The notes below the pieces were generated by a model. It did no database searches, had not been told where the DNA came from, and saw nothing but the letters and a program-made list of their open reading frames with translations. Source: Clostridiales bacterium (GTDB lineage: Bacteria; Bacillota; Clostridia; Lachnospirales; Lachnospiraceae). Taken from it: 64,000 bases of DNA. This document shows positions 34,089 to 43,281 of the stretch, piece after piece. How positions within the stretch are numbered: position 1 is the stretch's first letter; every line of letters begins with the position of its first letter. Position numbers and translations under genes: made by a program. Location of the stretch: positions 124,001 through 188,000 of the forward strand of contig DUNO01000001.1 of assembly GCA_012839295.1 (NCBI GenBank), given 5' to 3'.

Positions 34089-34391
34089 ATGGAGAAGGCA
34101 TTTACCCAAAGGTATAGCGAGGACAGGTCACAGGGGCATTTGCAGTTCACATTTTACTGCGGGCTCTGCGGCGGGAAATATACTGCTCCTGCAGCAGAAA
34201 TGCCCGGTAAGCGCGGCCTGTTTCCGGGCAGAAGCTGGAAAAAGGCGTACAGAGCTGCCTTTGACGCGGCACAGGAGGACGCCAGGGAGCACTTCAACCG
34301 CTGTGTCAGCTGTAAGCAATGGGTATGCGACCAGGATTTTAACCCGGACTTCGGCTTGTGTATGGCATGTGACCCCGGCAAAGGCGGGTAA
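34089..34391 (+). CDS. Small zinc-ribbon protein
   Basis: 100 residues with an excellent ribosome site (AAAGGAGG). Two probable zinc sites are formed by Cys24-x2-Cys27, Cys72-x2-Cys75, Cys80 and Cys91-x2-Cys94. Between them a basic, aromatic segment (RSWKKAYRAAFDAAQEDAREHF) could bind nucleic acid or protein. The family is not recognised. It follows the chimeric gene by about 100 bases and precedes the laccase gene; it could be cotranscribed with either. Confidence 0.75.
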   Translation: MEKAFTQRYSEDRSQGHLQFTFYCGLCGGKYTAPAAEMPGKRGLFPGRSWKKAYRAAFDAAQEDAREHFNRCVSCKQWVCDQDFNPDFGLCMACDPGKGG

Positions 34392-34427
34392 TCATATGTT
34401 ACCTTGAACGTAAAGATAAATAGAAAA

Positions 34428-34549
34428 GGAACCTCCATAACATAATCATACAATGATCGACATGCTTAGACACAAAGTCATTCCTGCAACATAAAATGAT
34501 TAATATAGATGACTTTAGTCTGAAGCCTATAATTATAAATGGAGGTTCC
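34428..34549 (+). promoter_or_regulatory. Inverted repeat that can hide the laccase ribosome site
   Basis: GGAACCTCCAT (34428-34438) is the exact reverse complement of ATGGAGGTTCC (34539-34549), which contains the GGAGG ribosome site of the laccase gene. Partial pairing continues into ATAAT on both sides. The loop is 100 bases. Confidence 0.55.
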
Positions 34550-34552
34550 ATA

Positions 34553-36160
34553 ATGAATGAATATATGAGATATTATCCGGGAAAGCCAGAGTACTGCGAA
34601 GACGTGGATAATAAGGTGGATCCGTCCGACCCATCGACGATTCCTAAGTTCGTGGATCCGCTGCCCATACCGGATATAGCCAGGCCGTCCCGCGGATACC
34701 CTGCAGCAAATGACAAAGAATTATATTATGAAATTGCGATGATGGAAGCAAAGCACAGATTCCATAGAAATTTTCCATTAACTACAGTCTGGGGCTATAA
34801 TGGTACCTACCCCGGGCCCACCTTGGAGGTCGCCAAGGATGTGAGGATTAAAGTAAAATGGAAGAATATGCTGCCGAAGAAGCATTTATTGCCGGTGGAC
34901 CATACGCTCCACGGGGCTATGGATACCCCGGATGTAAGGACGGTTACCCACGTCCATGGTGCCAATGTGGCGGCTGACAGTGACGGGCATCCGGAAGCCT
35001 GGTTTACCAAAGGGAATGAATTTGTTGGCCATAAATATACCAGGGAGGTATACGAATACACGAACCACCAGGCCGGGGCCACCCTGTGGTATCACGACCA
35101 TGCGATGGGGATCACCAGGCTGAATGTATATTCCGGGCTGGCGGGCTTCTATATTATAAGGGACTTCCTGGAAAAGAGGCTTAATCTCCCGGAAGGTCCT
35201 TTTGAAATACCGATCCTGATCCAGGATAAAGCCTTTAAAGAGGACGGATCCTTGTTCTATCCGGATAATGCCATTCCTCCGGTTGACAATCCGGTTCCGT
35301 CAACGCCCTCATTTTTCCTGGGCAATACGATTGTCGTGAACGGGAAGCTTTGGCCCTACCTAAAGGTGGAGCCACGCAAATACAGGTTCAGGATACTGAA
35401 CGGGTCAAACCTCCGGGCCTATGAGCTAAAATTAAGCAATGGGGAAGTATTTCACCAGATCGGCACGGATTTAGGCTTCCTGCACCATTCCGTAGACATT
35501 GAATCCTTTATAATGGAGCCGGCGGAACGGATTGATGTAATCATTGATTTTTCAGCTTATAAAGGGAAGGAGATAATCCTGGAAAATACGGCGGGTGGAG
35601 CGGAAGGCACGGATATGGGGGTTATTATGAAATTCAAGGTAGGCGAGGAATTATCCTGCCCGGATAACAGCACGGTCCCGAAGGAGCTGATGCCCTTCCA
35701 TAAGCTGGAGCCCTCCCTGGCCGTAAAAGAAAGGACATTAGTACTGGATGAAATGACGGACCATTATGGAAGGGTAATGCACATGCTAAATTATAGGATG
35801 TGGAGCGATCCGGCTACGGAAAAACCCAAATTAGATACCATTGAAATATGGCATTTTGTAAACAAATTCGGCTTCCCCCATCCGGTTCACCTGCATCTTG
35901 TCCATTTTGAGGTACTTGGAAGGAAGGTATTTACAGAGAGGGATTTTGATAAAAATGGTGACTATAAGTTCGACTTAAGGTCATTAACCCCGCCACTGGA
36001 TTATGAAACAGGGCCAAAGGATGTGGTGAGGGCAGACCCGGGCCAGGTAACCTCAATCATCATGCATTTTAAGGAGCATTGCGGGGATTATGTATGGCAT
36101 TGCCATATCCTGGAGCATGAGGATTACGATATGATGAGGCCGCTGGTTGTAGAAAAGTAA
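34553..36160 (+). CDS. cotA: CotA-like multicopper oxidase (laccase/bilirubin oxidase type)
   Basis: 535 residues from ATG 34553, which has the GGAGG site. The three cupredoxin domains carry all four copper-binding His clusters: THVHGA, LWYHDHAMG, HPVHLHLVHF and VWHCHILEHEDYDMM. A Met in the last motif is the expected axial region of the type 1 copper. Length and the start region (KFVDPLPIPDIARP) fit Bacillus CotA, an outer spore-coat laccase that oxidises phenols and bilirubin with oxygen. No signal peptide is present, in line with a coat protein assembled in the mother cell. Finding an oxygen-using enzyme in an apparent anaerobe points to a spore function. Confidence 0.92.
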   Translation: MNEYMRYYPGKPEYCEDVDNKVDPSDPSTIPKFVDPLPIPDIARPSRGYPAANDKELYYEIAMMEAKHRFHRNFPLTTVWGYNGTYPGPTLEVAKDVRIKVKWKNMLPKKHLLPVDHTLHGAMDTPDVRTVTHVHGANVAADSDGHPEAWFTKGNEFVGHKYTREVYEYTNHQAGATLWYHDHAMGITRLNVYSGLAGFYIIRDFLEKRLNLPEGPFEIPILIQDKAFKEDGSLFYPDNAIPPVDNPVPSTPSFFLGNTIVVNGKLWPYLKVEPRKYRFRILNGSNLRAYELKLSNGEVFHQIGTDLGFLHHSVDIESFIMEPAERIDVIIDFSAYKGKEIILENTAGGAEGTDMGVIMKFKVGEELSCPDNSTVPKELMPFHKLEPSLAVKERTLVLDEMTDHYGRVMHMLNYRMWSDPATEKPKLDTIEIWHFVNKFGFPHPVHLHLVHFEVLGRKVFTERDFDKNGDYKFDLRSLTPPLDYETGPKDVVRADPGQVTSIIMHFKEHCGDYVWHCHILEHEDYDMMRPLVVEK

Positions 36161-36217
36161 TGTAGATTGCCGGCATTTTACAGCCCTTAGATAAGGAAAA
36201 CCATATAATTAAGAAAG

Positions 36218-36275
36218 AATTCCTTGCCATTTTTACCGGATAGAGCATAAAATGGCAAGGAATTTTAATCTTTCT
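36218..36275 (+). terminator. Strong terminator after the laccase gene
   Basis: A perfect 16-bp stem, AATTCCTTGCCATTTT (36218-36233) with AAAATGGCAAGGAATT (36249-36264), followed by TTAATCTTTCT. Confidence 0.88.
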
Positions 36276-36436
36276 ATTGCTTTCTTGGACACATCCATTT
36301 AAACTTAGACGTAGAGCTTTTTTTGAAACGAGGGAGGAAATGGGATGGACTTCCGGATTAGAAGGATGTGCCGGACCGGTTACCGGATTGACCTTGAAGG
36401 AAGAAAGCAGGAAAGATAGAACATGGAGGTAGCTGT

Positions 36437-37441
36437 ATGCATTATATACCAGAAGGGTATTCCAGCAAGACAACGTTAAGGGAAACTGAGATCGCAATTA
36501 AGCTTATTAAGGATTATTTTGAAAATAGCCTGGCTAAGAAGCTGAACCTGACCAGAGTGTCAGCTCCGTTATTCGTATTGCCGGAGACGGGGCTCAATGA
36601 TAATTTGAACGGTGTGGAGCGTCCGGTCTCATTTTCCGGGATCGGAACCCAGAACAGAAGATGTGAGGTAGTCCAGTCCCTCGCCAAGTGGAAAAGGATG
36701 GCATTGAAGCGCTATGAGTTCGGTGCAGGGGAAGGATTATACACTGACATGAATGCAATCAGATGTGATGAGACCCTGGATAATATCCATTCCATCTATG
36801 TTGACCAATGGGATTGGGAAAAGGTGATCTTAAGGGAGGAAAGAACCCTTGATACCTTAAAGGATACGGTAAATAAGATTTATGAGGTGTTCCTGGAGAC
36901 TGAGCAGTATGTGGGCAGCAAGTTTGCGCTGTTTGAAGCCAAGCTGCCAAAGGAAGTGACCTTCATTACAAGCCAGGAGCTGGCAGACCGGTATCCAGAT
37001 CTTTCCTCCAAGGAAAGGGAAGCCGCCTTTGTGAGGGAAAAGGGAGCGATCTTCATCCTGCAAATAGGCGCTAAGCTAAGGAACGGAGAACGGCATGACG
37101 GGCGTGCACCGGATTATGATGACTGGAGCTTAAACGGGGATCTGATTTTATACCATAAGCTGTTAGACATAGCCTTTGAGGTGTCCTCCATGGGCATCCG
37201 GGTGGATGCAAAGTCCATGGACACCCAGCTGGCAGAGGCAAATGCGGATGACAGGAGAGAATTACCCTATCATCAGGATGTTTTAAATGACCGGCTGCCC
37301 TTTACCATCGGGGGAGGAATCGGACAGTCCAGAATCTGTATGTACTTTATGGATAAGGTACATATCGGTGAGGTACAAGCCTCCATATGGGAGGACGATA
37401 TGCTGGAATATATGGCGGATAAGGGTGTTGTAATACTATAG
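36437..37441 (+). CDS. asnA: Aspartate-ammonia ligase
   Basis: 334 residues, the normal AsnA length. It makes asparagine from aspartate, ammonia and ATP in the cytoplasm. The enzyme is a class II tRNA-synthetase-fold ligase; visible family segments are RVSAPLFV, the PVSFSG strand, GLYTDMNAIRCDE, SIYVDQWDWEKVI and the final GGGIGQSRICMY motif 3 region. ATG 36437 follows GGAGGT. It is transcribed alone behind the laccase terminator; the DUF1538 gene starts about 90 bases downstream. Confidence 0.97.
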   Translation: MHYIPEGYSSKTTLRETEIAIKLIKDYFENSLAKKLNLTRVSAPLFVLPETGLNDNLNGVERPVSFSGIGTQNRRCEVVQSLAKWKRMALKRYEFGAGEGLYTDMNAIRCDETLDNIHSIYVDQWDWEKVILREERTLDTLKDTVNKIYEVFLETEQYVGSKFALFEAKLPKEVTFITSQELADRYPDLSSKEREAAFVREKGAIFILQIGAKLRNGERHDGRAPDYDDWSLNGDLILYHKLLDIAFEVSSMGIRVDAKSMDTQLAEANADDRRELPYHQDVLNDRLPFTIGGGIGQSRICMYFMDKVHIGEVQASIWEDDMLEYMADKGVVIL

Positions 37442-37533
37442 GAAAAAGCGTAGTAATAATAGCTATAGGCAGTTTATAGGGTGGTATAGGAAATTCATAG
37501 CTACAAAATTAAGAAAGAAAGGAAGAAAATTAC

Positions 37534-39024
37534 TTGAGTGTATTCAATGAAAAATTGAGAGAGGTTTTATTCTCAGTTCTCCCGATCACAATAATTGTGT
37601 TGATACTGAATTTTACGTTAACACCGCTTGAGACACCGTTAATCGTAAGGTTTTTAATCGGTGCAGTGCTAATCATCTTTGGGCTTACCATCTTTTTAAT
37701 CGGCGTAGACGCCGGAATCACCCCCATCGGGAACCATATGGGTTCATCAATTGCAAAAACGAATAAATTATGGATTGTAGCCGTCGCAGGCTTGGTTCTG
37801 GGCTTTTTCATATCGGTCGCGGAGCCGGATCTCCATATTCTGGCGGGGCAGGTTGATGCTGTTACATCGGGCTTGATATCAAAAGGAAGCATTGTTGTTG
37901 TGGTGTCAATCGGCATTGCATGTATGCTTGCGATTGGTCTTATCAGGATTGTTTATAATTTTCCGTTGTATAAGTTATTAACAATCCTGTATGGTGTCAT
38001 ATTGGTGCTGGCTTTTTTTACCTCGAAGGAGTTCCTGGCCGTATCCTTTGATGCTTCAGGGGCAACGACGGGTGCATTGACGGTTCCTTTTATCCTGGCA
38101 CTGGCAATCGGCGTTTCGAAATTGAAGAAGGACAGTAAGGCCTCGGAAAAGGACAGCTTTGGATTAGTTGCCATTGCGTCAACAGGGGCGATCATATCAG
38201 TCATGGTTATGAGTATTATATCAAAAACGGATAAGATAACGGGGAGCCTGGAACCGGGGTCAGTATCCGATTCTATTATGTATCCGTTTATCCATGAATT
38301 CCCTAAGATAACAGGCGAAATAGCCATAGCCCTGCTGCCCGTGTTAGTGCTGTTTATTGCATTTCAGAAGATCTCTTTTAAATTGTCAAAGAGAGAGGTG
38401 CGCAGGATATTATTTGGAATACTGTTTAGTTTTATCGGGCTGGTAATGTTTTTAGTTGGCGTAAATGCGGGATTTATGGATGTGGGAAGTGCCGTTGGAT
38501 ATAGCATTGCCCTCTTGGATAATAAGGTTTATGTGGTTCTGATCGGCTTTGTGCTGGGTGTGGTTACAATACTTGCGGAACCGGCGGTATATGTATTGAC
38601 CCATCAGATAGAGGATGTTACCAGCGGATATGTAAAGAGAAGTGTCGTCATGGTTACCTTGGCCATAGGAGTCGGCTGTTCAGTTGCATTATCCATGATC
38701 AGAATATTGATACCGGAGCTGCAGCTGTGGCAATACCTGCTTCCGGGATATATAATATCCATAGCGCTGTCTTATTTTGTGCCTAAGCTTTTCGTAGGTA
38801 TTGGATTTGATTCGGGCGGGGTTGCCTCCGGGCCAATGACGGCCACCTTTATCCTGGCTTATGCCCAGGGAGCAGCGGAAGCAATTGAGGGAGCCAATGT
38901 TTTAGTTGATGGATTTGGAATGATTGCAATGGTTGCGATGACACCATTGATTGCATTACAGATATTAGGACTCATATTTAAATTGAAGTCTAGGAAGGGA
39001 GAAATTATTAGAGATGGACAATGA
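37534..39024 (+). CDS. DUF1538 membrane protein (putative transporter)
   Basis: 496 residues with about twelve hydrophobic segments in two homologous halves; each half has a similar signature (TIFLIGVDAGITPIGNHMGSSIA and LVMFLVGVNAGFMDVGSAVGYSIA) and an ILAEPAVYVL/VAEPDLHIL motif followed by QV(I/D)xVTSG. That repeat is characteristic of DUF1538. The start is TTG 37534, with GGAAG upstream. The substrate is unknown. The gene overlaps a PII-like regulator gene by eleven bases, which suggests a nitrogen- or energy-controlled channel, as AmtB is controlled by GlnK. Confidence 0.88.
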   Translation: MSVFNEKLREVLFSVLPITIIVLILNFTLTPLETPLIVRFLIGAVLIIFGLTIFLIGVDAGITPIGNHMGSSIAKTNKLWIVAVAGLVLGFFISVAEPDLHILAGQVDAVTSGLISKGSIVVVVSIGIACMLAIGLIRIVYNFPLYKLLTILYGVILVLAFFTSKEFLAVSFDASGATTGALTVPFILALAIGVSKLKKDSKASEKDSFGLVAIASTGAIISVMVMSIISKTDKITGSLEPGSVSDSIMYPFIHEFPKITGEIAIALLPVLVLFIAFQKISFKLSKREVRRILFGILFSFIGLVMFLVGVNAGFMDVGSAVGYSIALLDNKVYVVLIGFVLGVVTILAEPAVYVLTHQIEDVTSGYVKRSVVMVTLAIGVGCSVALSMIRILIPELQLWQYLLPGYIISIALSYFVPKLFVGIGFDSGGVASGPMTATFILAYAQGAAEAIEGANVLVDGFGMIAMVAMTPLIALQILGLIFKLKSRKGEIIRDGQ

Positions 39025-39682
39025 GAAGGATATTGTAGAACTTGAGCTGATTTGTATCATTGTGAATTACGGAGTGGGAAGTAAAATGCTAAAGTCGGCG
39101 AAGCACCATGGGGTACATGGCGGAACAATATCATTGGCAAAAGGAACTGTGAGCAACAAAATATTGGATTATCTTGGACTTTCTGATATAAGAAAGGAAA
39201 TCTTATATATGGTCGCGGATAAGAAAACCGCATACCAGGCCTTGGAGAAATTGAATGAGGAGTATAAATTCAACAAACCAAACCATGGTATTGCATATAC
39301 AACCCCCATCTGCGCGATCATGGGAATGAGATGCTATAAATGCGATCAAATGAACAGTGAAAGAGGTGAAGAAGATACGATGTATAAAGTAATTACAGTC
39401 ATTGTTGAGAAAGGGAAGGCGGAGGATGTCATCGAAGCTGCTACTAAGGCAGGCTCAAAGGGCGGCACCATCATGAACGGAAGAGGCTCAGGCATCCATG
39501 AAACCAGCAAGCTGTTTTCCATGGATATTGAACCGGAAAAGGAGATTGTAATTATACTTTCTGAAACGGATATGACGGAAGCCATCGCGGCCTCCATCAG
39601 AAAGGACCTGAATATGGATGAACCTGGAAAGGGTATCATCTATATCCAGGATGTTAATATGACCTACGGCATCTATAAATAA
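39014..39682 (+). CDS. Tandem PII-like signalling protein
   Basis: 222 residues made of two PII/GlnB-like ferredoxin folds: 7-108 (ELELICIIVNYGVGSKMLKSAKHHG, GGTISLAKG) and 122-222 (YKVITVIVEKGKAEDVIEAATKAG, GGTIMNGRG). Each has the first strand, the helix and the GGTI(x)xxxG turn, and the B-loop-like end KGIIYIQDV. Normal PII proteins have about 110 residues and form trimers; this fusion would give a different geometry. A short Cys pair (CYKC) links the domains. The T-loop tyrosine of GlnB is absent. Overlap with the DUF1538 gene suggests that it gates that transporter. Confidence 0.82.
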   Translation: MDNEKDIVELELICIIVNYGVGSKMLKSAKHHGVHGGTISLAKGTVSNKILDYLGLSDIRKEILYMVADKKTAYQALEKLNEEYKFNKPNHGIAYTTPICAIMGMRCYKCDQMNSERGEEDTMYKVITVIVEKGKAEDVIEAATKAGSKGGTIMNGRGSGIHETSKLFSMDIEPEKEIVIILSETDMTEAIAASIRKDLNMDEPGKGIIYIQDVNMTYGIYK

Positions 39683-39687
39683 CGGGT

Positions 39688-41007
39688 CTATTTCTGCACA
39701 ACAGATTTTTTATGGAGCAGATACAGGGTGATCCCAATGATGCCCACGAATAATTCTGTTACCGGGAATACGAACCAAACACCTGTCATGCCGCCGATTG
39801 ATGATAGTAAAAAGGCCATGGGAAGGATAATTACAAATCCGCGCAGGATAGAAATCACATGGGCCGGGAGTGCATATTCCGTAGAGGTAAAGTAAACGGA
39901 CATGATGATATTAAATCCGGCAAAGAGGCAGGCAGTAAAATAATACTTCAGCCCGGTCACGGCGATGCTTTGCAAAAGGGCATTTTGCTCGCTGTTGAAG
40001 ATGGCGGCAATTTGTGATGCCCCGAAGAATACACAGGAATAAACGATGATTGATATCACAACCATAGCTGTCAGGGCGTAGCGCAGGATTGCCTGGACAT
40101 TTGCCGGATTCCGGGCACCGTAGTTGCTGCTGATAATCGGCTGGATTCCCTGGGCAACGCCCGTGTATATAGCAATTACTACTAAGGACAGGTTAGCTAT
40201 GACACCATAGGCAGCAACGCCCGTATTTCCCTGCAGCCTTAAGATAATCATGTTAAATACAATGATAACGATGCCTGAGGAAACCTCCGTGATGAGCGAA
40301 GGCAGCCCGCTGGAAAAAATAGTAGCGGTCAATGTGCCGGAAAGCTTACATTTGGTCAGGCGGAAGCAGTTTTTCTTTTTGAAGAAAAAAGGGGATAGGA
40401 TAAGCATGCTGATAACAGGGGCAAGGCCTGTCGCAAGGACTGCCCCGAAGATTCCCATGTGAAAGGGGAAAATAAAAATATAATCTAAAATAATATTTGA
40501 TAAGCTTCCCCCAAGCATGGCGGCCATAGAAAGCTGGGGGGCACCGTCGTTCCTCACAAAGCACAGGAGGATATTGTTCATAATAAACATAGGGGCAAAC
40601 AGCAGGATTACCTGCAGATAGGTTTTGCTCATCTTAAAAACCACTTCGTCAGCTCCGAATAATGCTACAATTTTCCCGGAGAAAAGAATCCCGGTTACAA
40701 AGAAAAGGGCTGCAAAGCCTAGCGCCAATAGAAAAGCATTTGTAAAGGTACGGTTTGCGGCTTCCCTGTCGTTCTGGCTTTTCAAGATGGAATATTTCGT
40801 GCCCCCGCCGATACCAATCATCAGCCCGGTGCCGTGAATGAAGCTATAGATCGGAATGGCCAGGTTCAGGGCGGTTAAGCCATTTGCCCCAAGTCCCTTT
40901 GAAATAAAGAAGGTATCTGCCAGAATATAACAGGACAGCCCTATCATACCAAGCACGTTCAGTGACGAGTATTTTGCGAAATCCCTAAAGCAAGTCGAAT
41001 TGTCCAT
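39688..41007 (-). CDS. MATE family exporter, MepA-like
   Basis: 439 residues with twelve membrane helices; the start (SLNVLGMIGLSCYILADTFFIS) and the repeat at the second half are typical of the DinF/MepA branch of MATE proteins, which expel drugs or cations by Na+ or H+ exchange. GGAGG precedes the ATG. The gene has its own promoter and a short leader that ends in a terminator, see the riboswitch entry, which points to control by a small molecule such as guanidine. Confidence 0.92.
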   Translation of the reverse strand: MDNSTCFRDFAKYSSLNVLGMIGLSCYILADTFFISKGLGANGLTALNLAIPIYSFIHGTGLMIGIGGGTKYSILKSQNDREAANRTFTNAFLLALGFAALFFVTGILFSGKIVALFGADEVVFKMSKTYLQVILLFAPMFIMNNILLCFVRNDGAPQLSMAAMLGGSLSNIILDYIFIFPFHMGIFGAVLATGLAPVISMLILSPFFFKKKNCFRLTKCKLSGTLTATIFSSGLPSLITEVSSGIVIIVFNMIILRLQGNTGVAAYGVIANLSLVVIAIYTGVAQGIQPIISSNYGARNPANVQAILRYALTAMVVISIIVYSCVFFGASQIAAIFNSEQNALLQSIAVTGLKYYFTACLFAGFNIIMSVYFTSTEYALPAHVISILRGFVIILPMAFLLSSIGGMTGVWFVFPVTELFVGIIGITLYLLHKKSVVQK

Positions 41008-41046
41008 AAAAATAAAACCTCCATCTAAGAATAAAAAAGAATAAAA

Positions 41047-41124
41047 AAATAAAACGCCTGTCCCCCATTCCTTCTAAGGCCTAATGGAATGGTAGCAAAG
41101 CGTTTACCCGGCGGCAAATTATCA
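41047..41124 (-). ncRNA. Structured leader of the MATE gene, candidate guanidine-IV (mepA-motif) riboswitch
   Basis: Transcription from the promoter at 41130-41158 would start near 41123. The leader begins with GATAATTTGCCGCCGGGT and then forms a terminator hairpin: GCGTTT/AAACGC outer arms (41052-41057 with 41100-41105), inner CCATTCC/GGAATGG (41065-41071 with 41086-41092), followed by a long T-run on the minus strand. A short conserved-looking segment ahead of a terminator and a mepA-type gene is the layout of guanidine-IV riboswitches. The family call comes from context and layout; I could not check it against the consensus. ZTP was considered because of CCGCC-GGG but the rest does not fit. 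Confidence 0.45.
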
Positions 41125-41129
41125 TAGAT

Positions 41130-41158
41130 ATGATAATACAGTTGAACTGAAAAGTCAA
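41130..41158 (-). promoter_or_regulatory. Promoter of the MATE gene
   Basis: On the minus strand TTGACT (complement of 41153-41158), 17 bases, TATCAT (complement of 41130-41135). Confidence 0.65.
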
Positions 41159-41488
41159 TAGATTTTCCCTTGGGTGCTATCAGAAATGATGGCACTTATT
41201 TTTATGTATTGCAGTACAGGCAGTCTCTTTTAGAGGGTCCTTTGCTTTTTTAGATTGATAAAATTGATAAAATATGAATTAATGTGAAAAAATAACGCAT
41301 TAAAACCTTGATATATCCATTATAAATTCAAAATAATGCAAATAAAATCAAATATATTCAAATTTTGCTTGCTATTACGATTTGATTGTGCTAGTATATT
41401 CTATAGAAATATGAAGCACTTCTCATTTGTTATGATAATAAAAGTGCGTTTCAACAGAAAAATACATAAAAGAAAGCATGAAAGAAAA

Positions 41489-41533
41489 ATTTCAATTGAA
41501 ATCTTATGAAGATAAATGATTTCAAAATGAAAT
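41489..41533 (+). promoter_or_regulatory. Two operator-like inverted repeats before the SIS gene
   Basis: ATTTCAATTGAAAT (41489-41502) is a perfect palindrome, and ATTTCA-AAA-TGAAAT (41519-41533) is a second site of the same type. A related site lies before the DeoR gene at 43334-43345. DeoR-family proteins often bind repeated short inverted sites. Confidence 0.55.
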
Positions 41534-41629
41534 GATACAGAAGAAGGGAACAGGACTTCTGTAATTTTAATTGCCATGGGATTGGAGGTTGGAAATTAAC
41601 TTTAGACCAAGGGAAAGAAAGGAAGTATT

Positions 41630-42205
41630 ATGATGCAGAAATTTTATGACAATTATAACGGAAGCTTAATAGAGGCTCTGCATGCAATTGATCCACAGCA
41701 GCTATCCGGTCTGACGGATGCGATTGACAGGGCGTATCAGAACGGAAACCAAATTTTTATTTTAGGGAACGGTGGAAGCGCTGCCTGTGCTTCCCACTGG
41801 GTTTGTGATTTTAATAAAGGAGTGAATACGCCAAACAGCAAACGTATGAAGATGTATTCCTTATCTGATAATACCTCCATTGTATCTGCACTGGGCAATG
41901 ATATCTCTTATAATGATATTTTTTCCTATCAGCTGAAAAATTTTGCAGCTCAGGAAGATCTGATCATATGCCTGTCCGTATCGGGAAAGTCCCCGAACTT
42001 AATCTCTGCGGTGGAGTATGGCAATAAAATCGGATGCAATACCTATTCCATCATCGGAGATTATGAAGGGGAGCTGGGAAGGATATCGAAGCATGCAATC
42101 ATAGTGAAATCCAAAAACTATGGGGTGGTAGAGGATATCCATCTGATTATTAATCATATGATTTCCCAATATATGAAAGAGAAGAATGAACAGCAGGCCG
42201 GATAA
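41630..42205 (+). CDS. SIS-domain sugar-phosphate isomerase (GmhA-like)
   Basis: 191 residues, a single SIS domain. The phosphosugar-binding segments are visible: FILGNGGSAACASHWVCDF near residues 43-61 and CLSVSGKSPNLISAVEYG near 116-133. It resembles sedoheptulose-7-phosphate isomerase GmhA and its paralogues in length and in the HW-CDF (GmhA-type) region, so it likely interconverts a ketose and aldose phosphate. AAAGGAAG precedes the ATG. It is the first gene of the carbohydrate locus and is followed by a sugar kinase after 27 bases, which suggests kinase and isomerase acting in sequence. Confidence 0.85.
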   Translation: MMQKFYDNYNGSLIEALHAIDPQQLSGLTDAIDRAYQNGNQIFILGNGGSAACASHWVCDFNKGVNTPNSKRMKMYSLSDNTSIVSALGNDISYNDIFSYQLKNFAAQEDLIICLSVSGKSPNLISAVEYGNKIGCNTYSIIGDYEGELGRISKHAIIVKSKNYGVVEDIHLIINHMISQYMKEKNEQQAG

Positions 42206-42232
42206 ATTTAAAGTCAGAGAGGCTGGGAGAAT

Positions 42233-43189
42233 ATGTTAATAGGTTCAATTGACATAGGCGGAACAAAAACTATGGTGGGTATTGTAAGCCCCGACGGACA
42301 GATTTTAAGCAAACTCCAGTTTAATACGGAACGGTCGGATCCCAAAGCATGGATTACCCATTCCTGCGGACGATTAAAAGAATGTATCCATAGTCTTGGT
42401 TATGATTTGAAGGAGCTCTCCGGAATTGGGGTCAGTCTTCCCGGCATTGTTAACAGGGAGCGTAATATCCTGGTACGTACAGTTTATCCGGAGTGGAACA
42501 ATCTCAGAGCGGTTGAATTGGTACAAAGGCTTCTCGGAATACATAAAGTAGTCATTGATAATGATGTTAATGCATGTGCAATCGGAGAAATGTATTTCGG
42601 ACACCGGGATTTATATCGCAATTACCTTTGGGTCACAGTGAGCACCGGCATCGGCGGAGCCCTGGTTTGTGAGGGGAGGCTGATCCGGGGATATAACGGA
42701 AGTGCGGGAGAGGTAGGACATATGAAGGTGGAGTTTGACCATCCGCTTCCGTGTCCATGCGGCCAGTATGGGTGTCTGGAGGCCCACGGATCCGGAACCG
42801 CTATAAAGCATTATATCGAGGAGGAAATAAGGAATAACCGGATATTTTCCGACTTGTTCGATTCCCTGGGACTTAGTAAGGATGCCGCGGGCTGTGCCCG
42901 GTTGGCAAAGGACGGTAATGGGACTGCAATAGAGATCTACAGAAAAGCTGCAGTTTATATCGGGCGGGGTCTTGGGTATGCAGTAAATCTCCTGAATCCG
43001 GAGGTGGTTATTATAGGCGGAGGAGTCGGTTCGTCTCTGGACATATTAAAGGATGGAATCCTGGGCACGATCCATAAGACGGTCAATCCTGCCCTGCTGC
43101 CCGTAGATGTTGTACGGACAAGGCTTGGCTATGATGCGGCTTTTTTAGGCGCAGCCGCACTTGTTATCGATCAAATGAAAACAGAATAG
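42233..43189 (+). CDS. ROK-family sugar kinase
   Basis: 318 residues. The phosphate-binding loop DIGGTKTMVGI (residues 6-16), the catalytic Asp in VIDNDVNACAIGE, and the ROK zinc motif CPCGQYGCLEAHGSG are intact. The conserved WVTVSTGIGGALV follows the catalytic segment. It phosphorylates a hexose or amino sugar with ATP in the cytoplasm; it has no N-terminal helix-turn-helix, so it is a kinase and not a repressor. It lies between the SIS isomerase and the DeoR regulator and is probably cotranscribed with the isomerase. Confidence 0.92.
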   Translation: MLIGSIDIGGTKTMVGIVSPDGQILSKLQFNTERSDPKAWITHSCGRLKECIHSLGYDLKELSGIGVSLPGIVNRERNILVRTVYPEWNNLRAVELVQRLLGIHKVVIDNDVNACAIGEMYFGHRDLYRNYLWVTVSTGIGGALVCEGRLIRGYNGSAGEVGHMKVEFDHPLPCPCGQYGCLEAHGSGTAIKHYIEEEIRNNRIFSDLFDSLGLSKDAAGCARLAKDGNGTAIEIYRKAAVYIGRGLGYAVNLLNPEVVIIGGGVGSSLDILKDGILGTIHKTVNPALLPVDVVRTRLGYDAAFLGAAALVIDQMKTE

Positions 43190-43281
43190 GCAAATATTCC
43201 AAAAGGATAAGAAGATAGCTGCCATCACAGATTTCATATGAATTTTTATCAAAATCCGGTCAAAAAAGACCGAATCATTTA

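Larger units (their letters stand above)
41008..41629. other. 622-base divergent control region
   Basis: Holds the MATE leader and promoter on the minus strand, and on the plus side an AT-rich stretch with operator-like inverted repeats before the carbohydrate genes. No coding frame of interest. The plus-strand promoter could not be fixed; TATATT near 41395 is a possible -10. Confidence 0.6.

Noticed and set aside
41098-41120. ZTP (pfl) riboswitch because of the CCGCC-GGG segment
   Set aside because: The other conserved parts are missing and the leader is too short before that segment; the gene context favours guanidine-IV.
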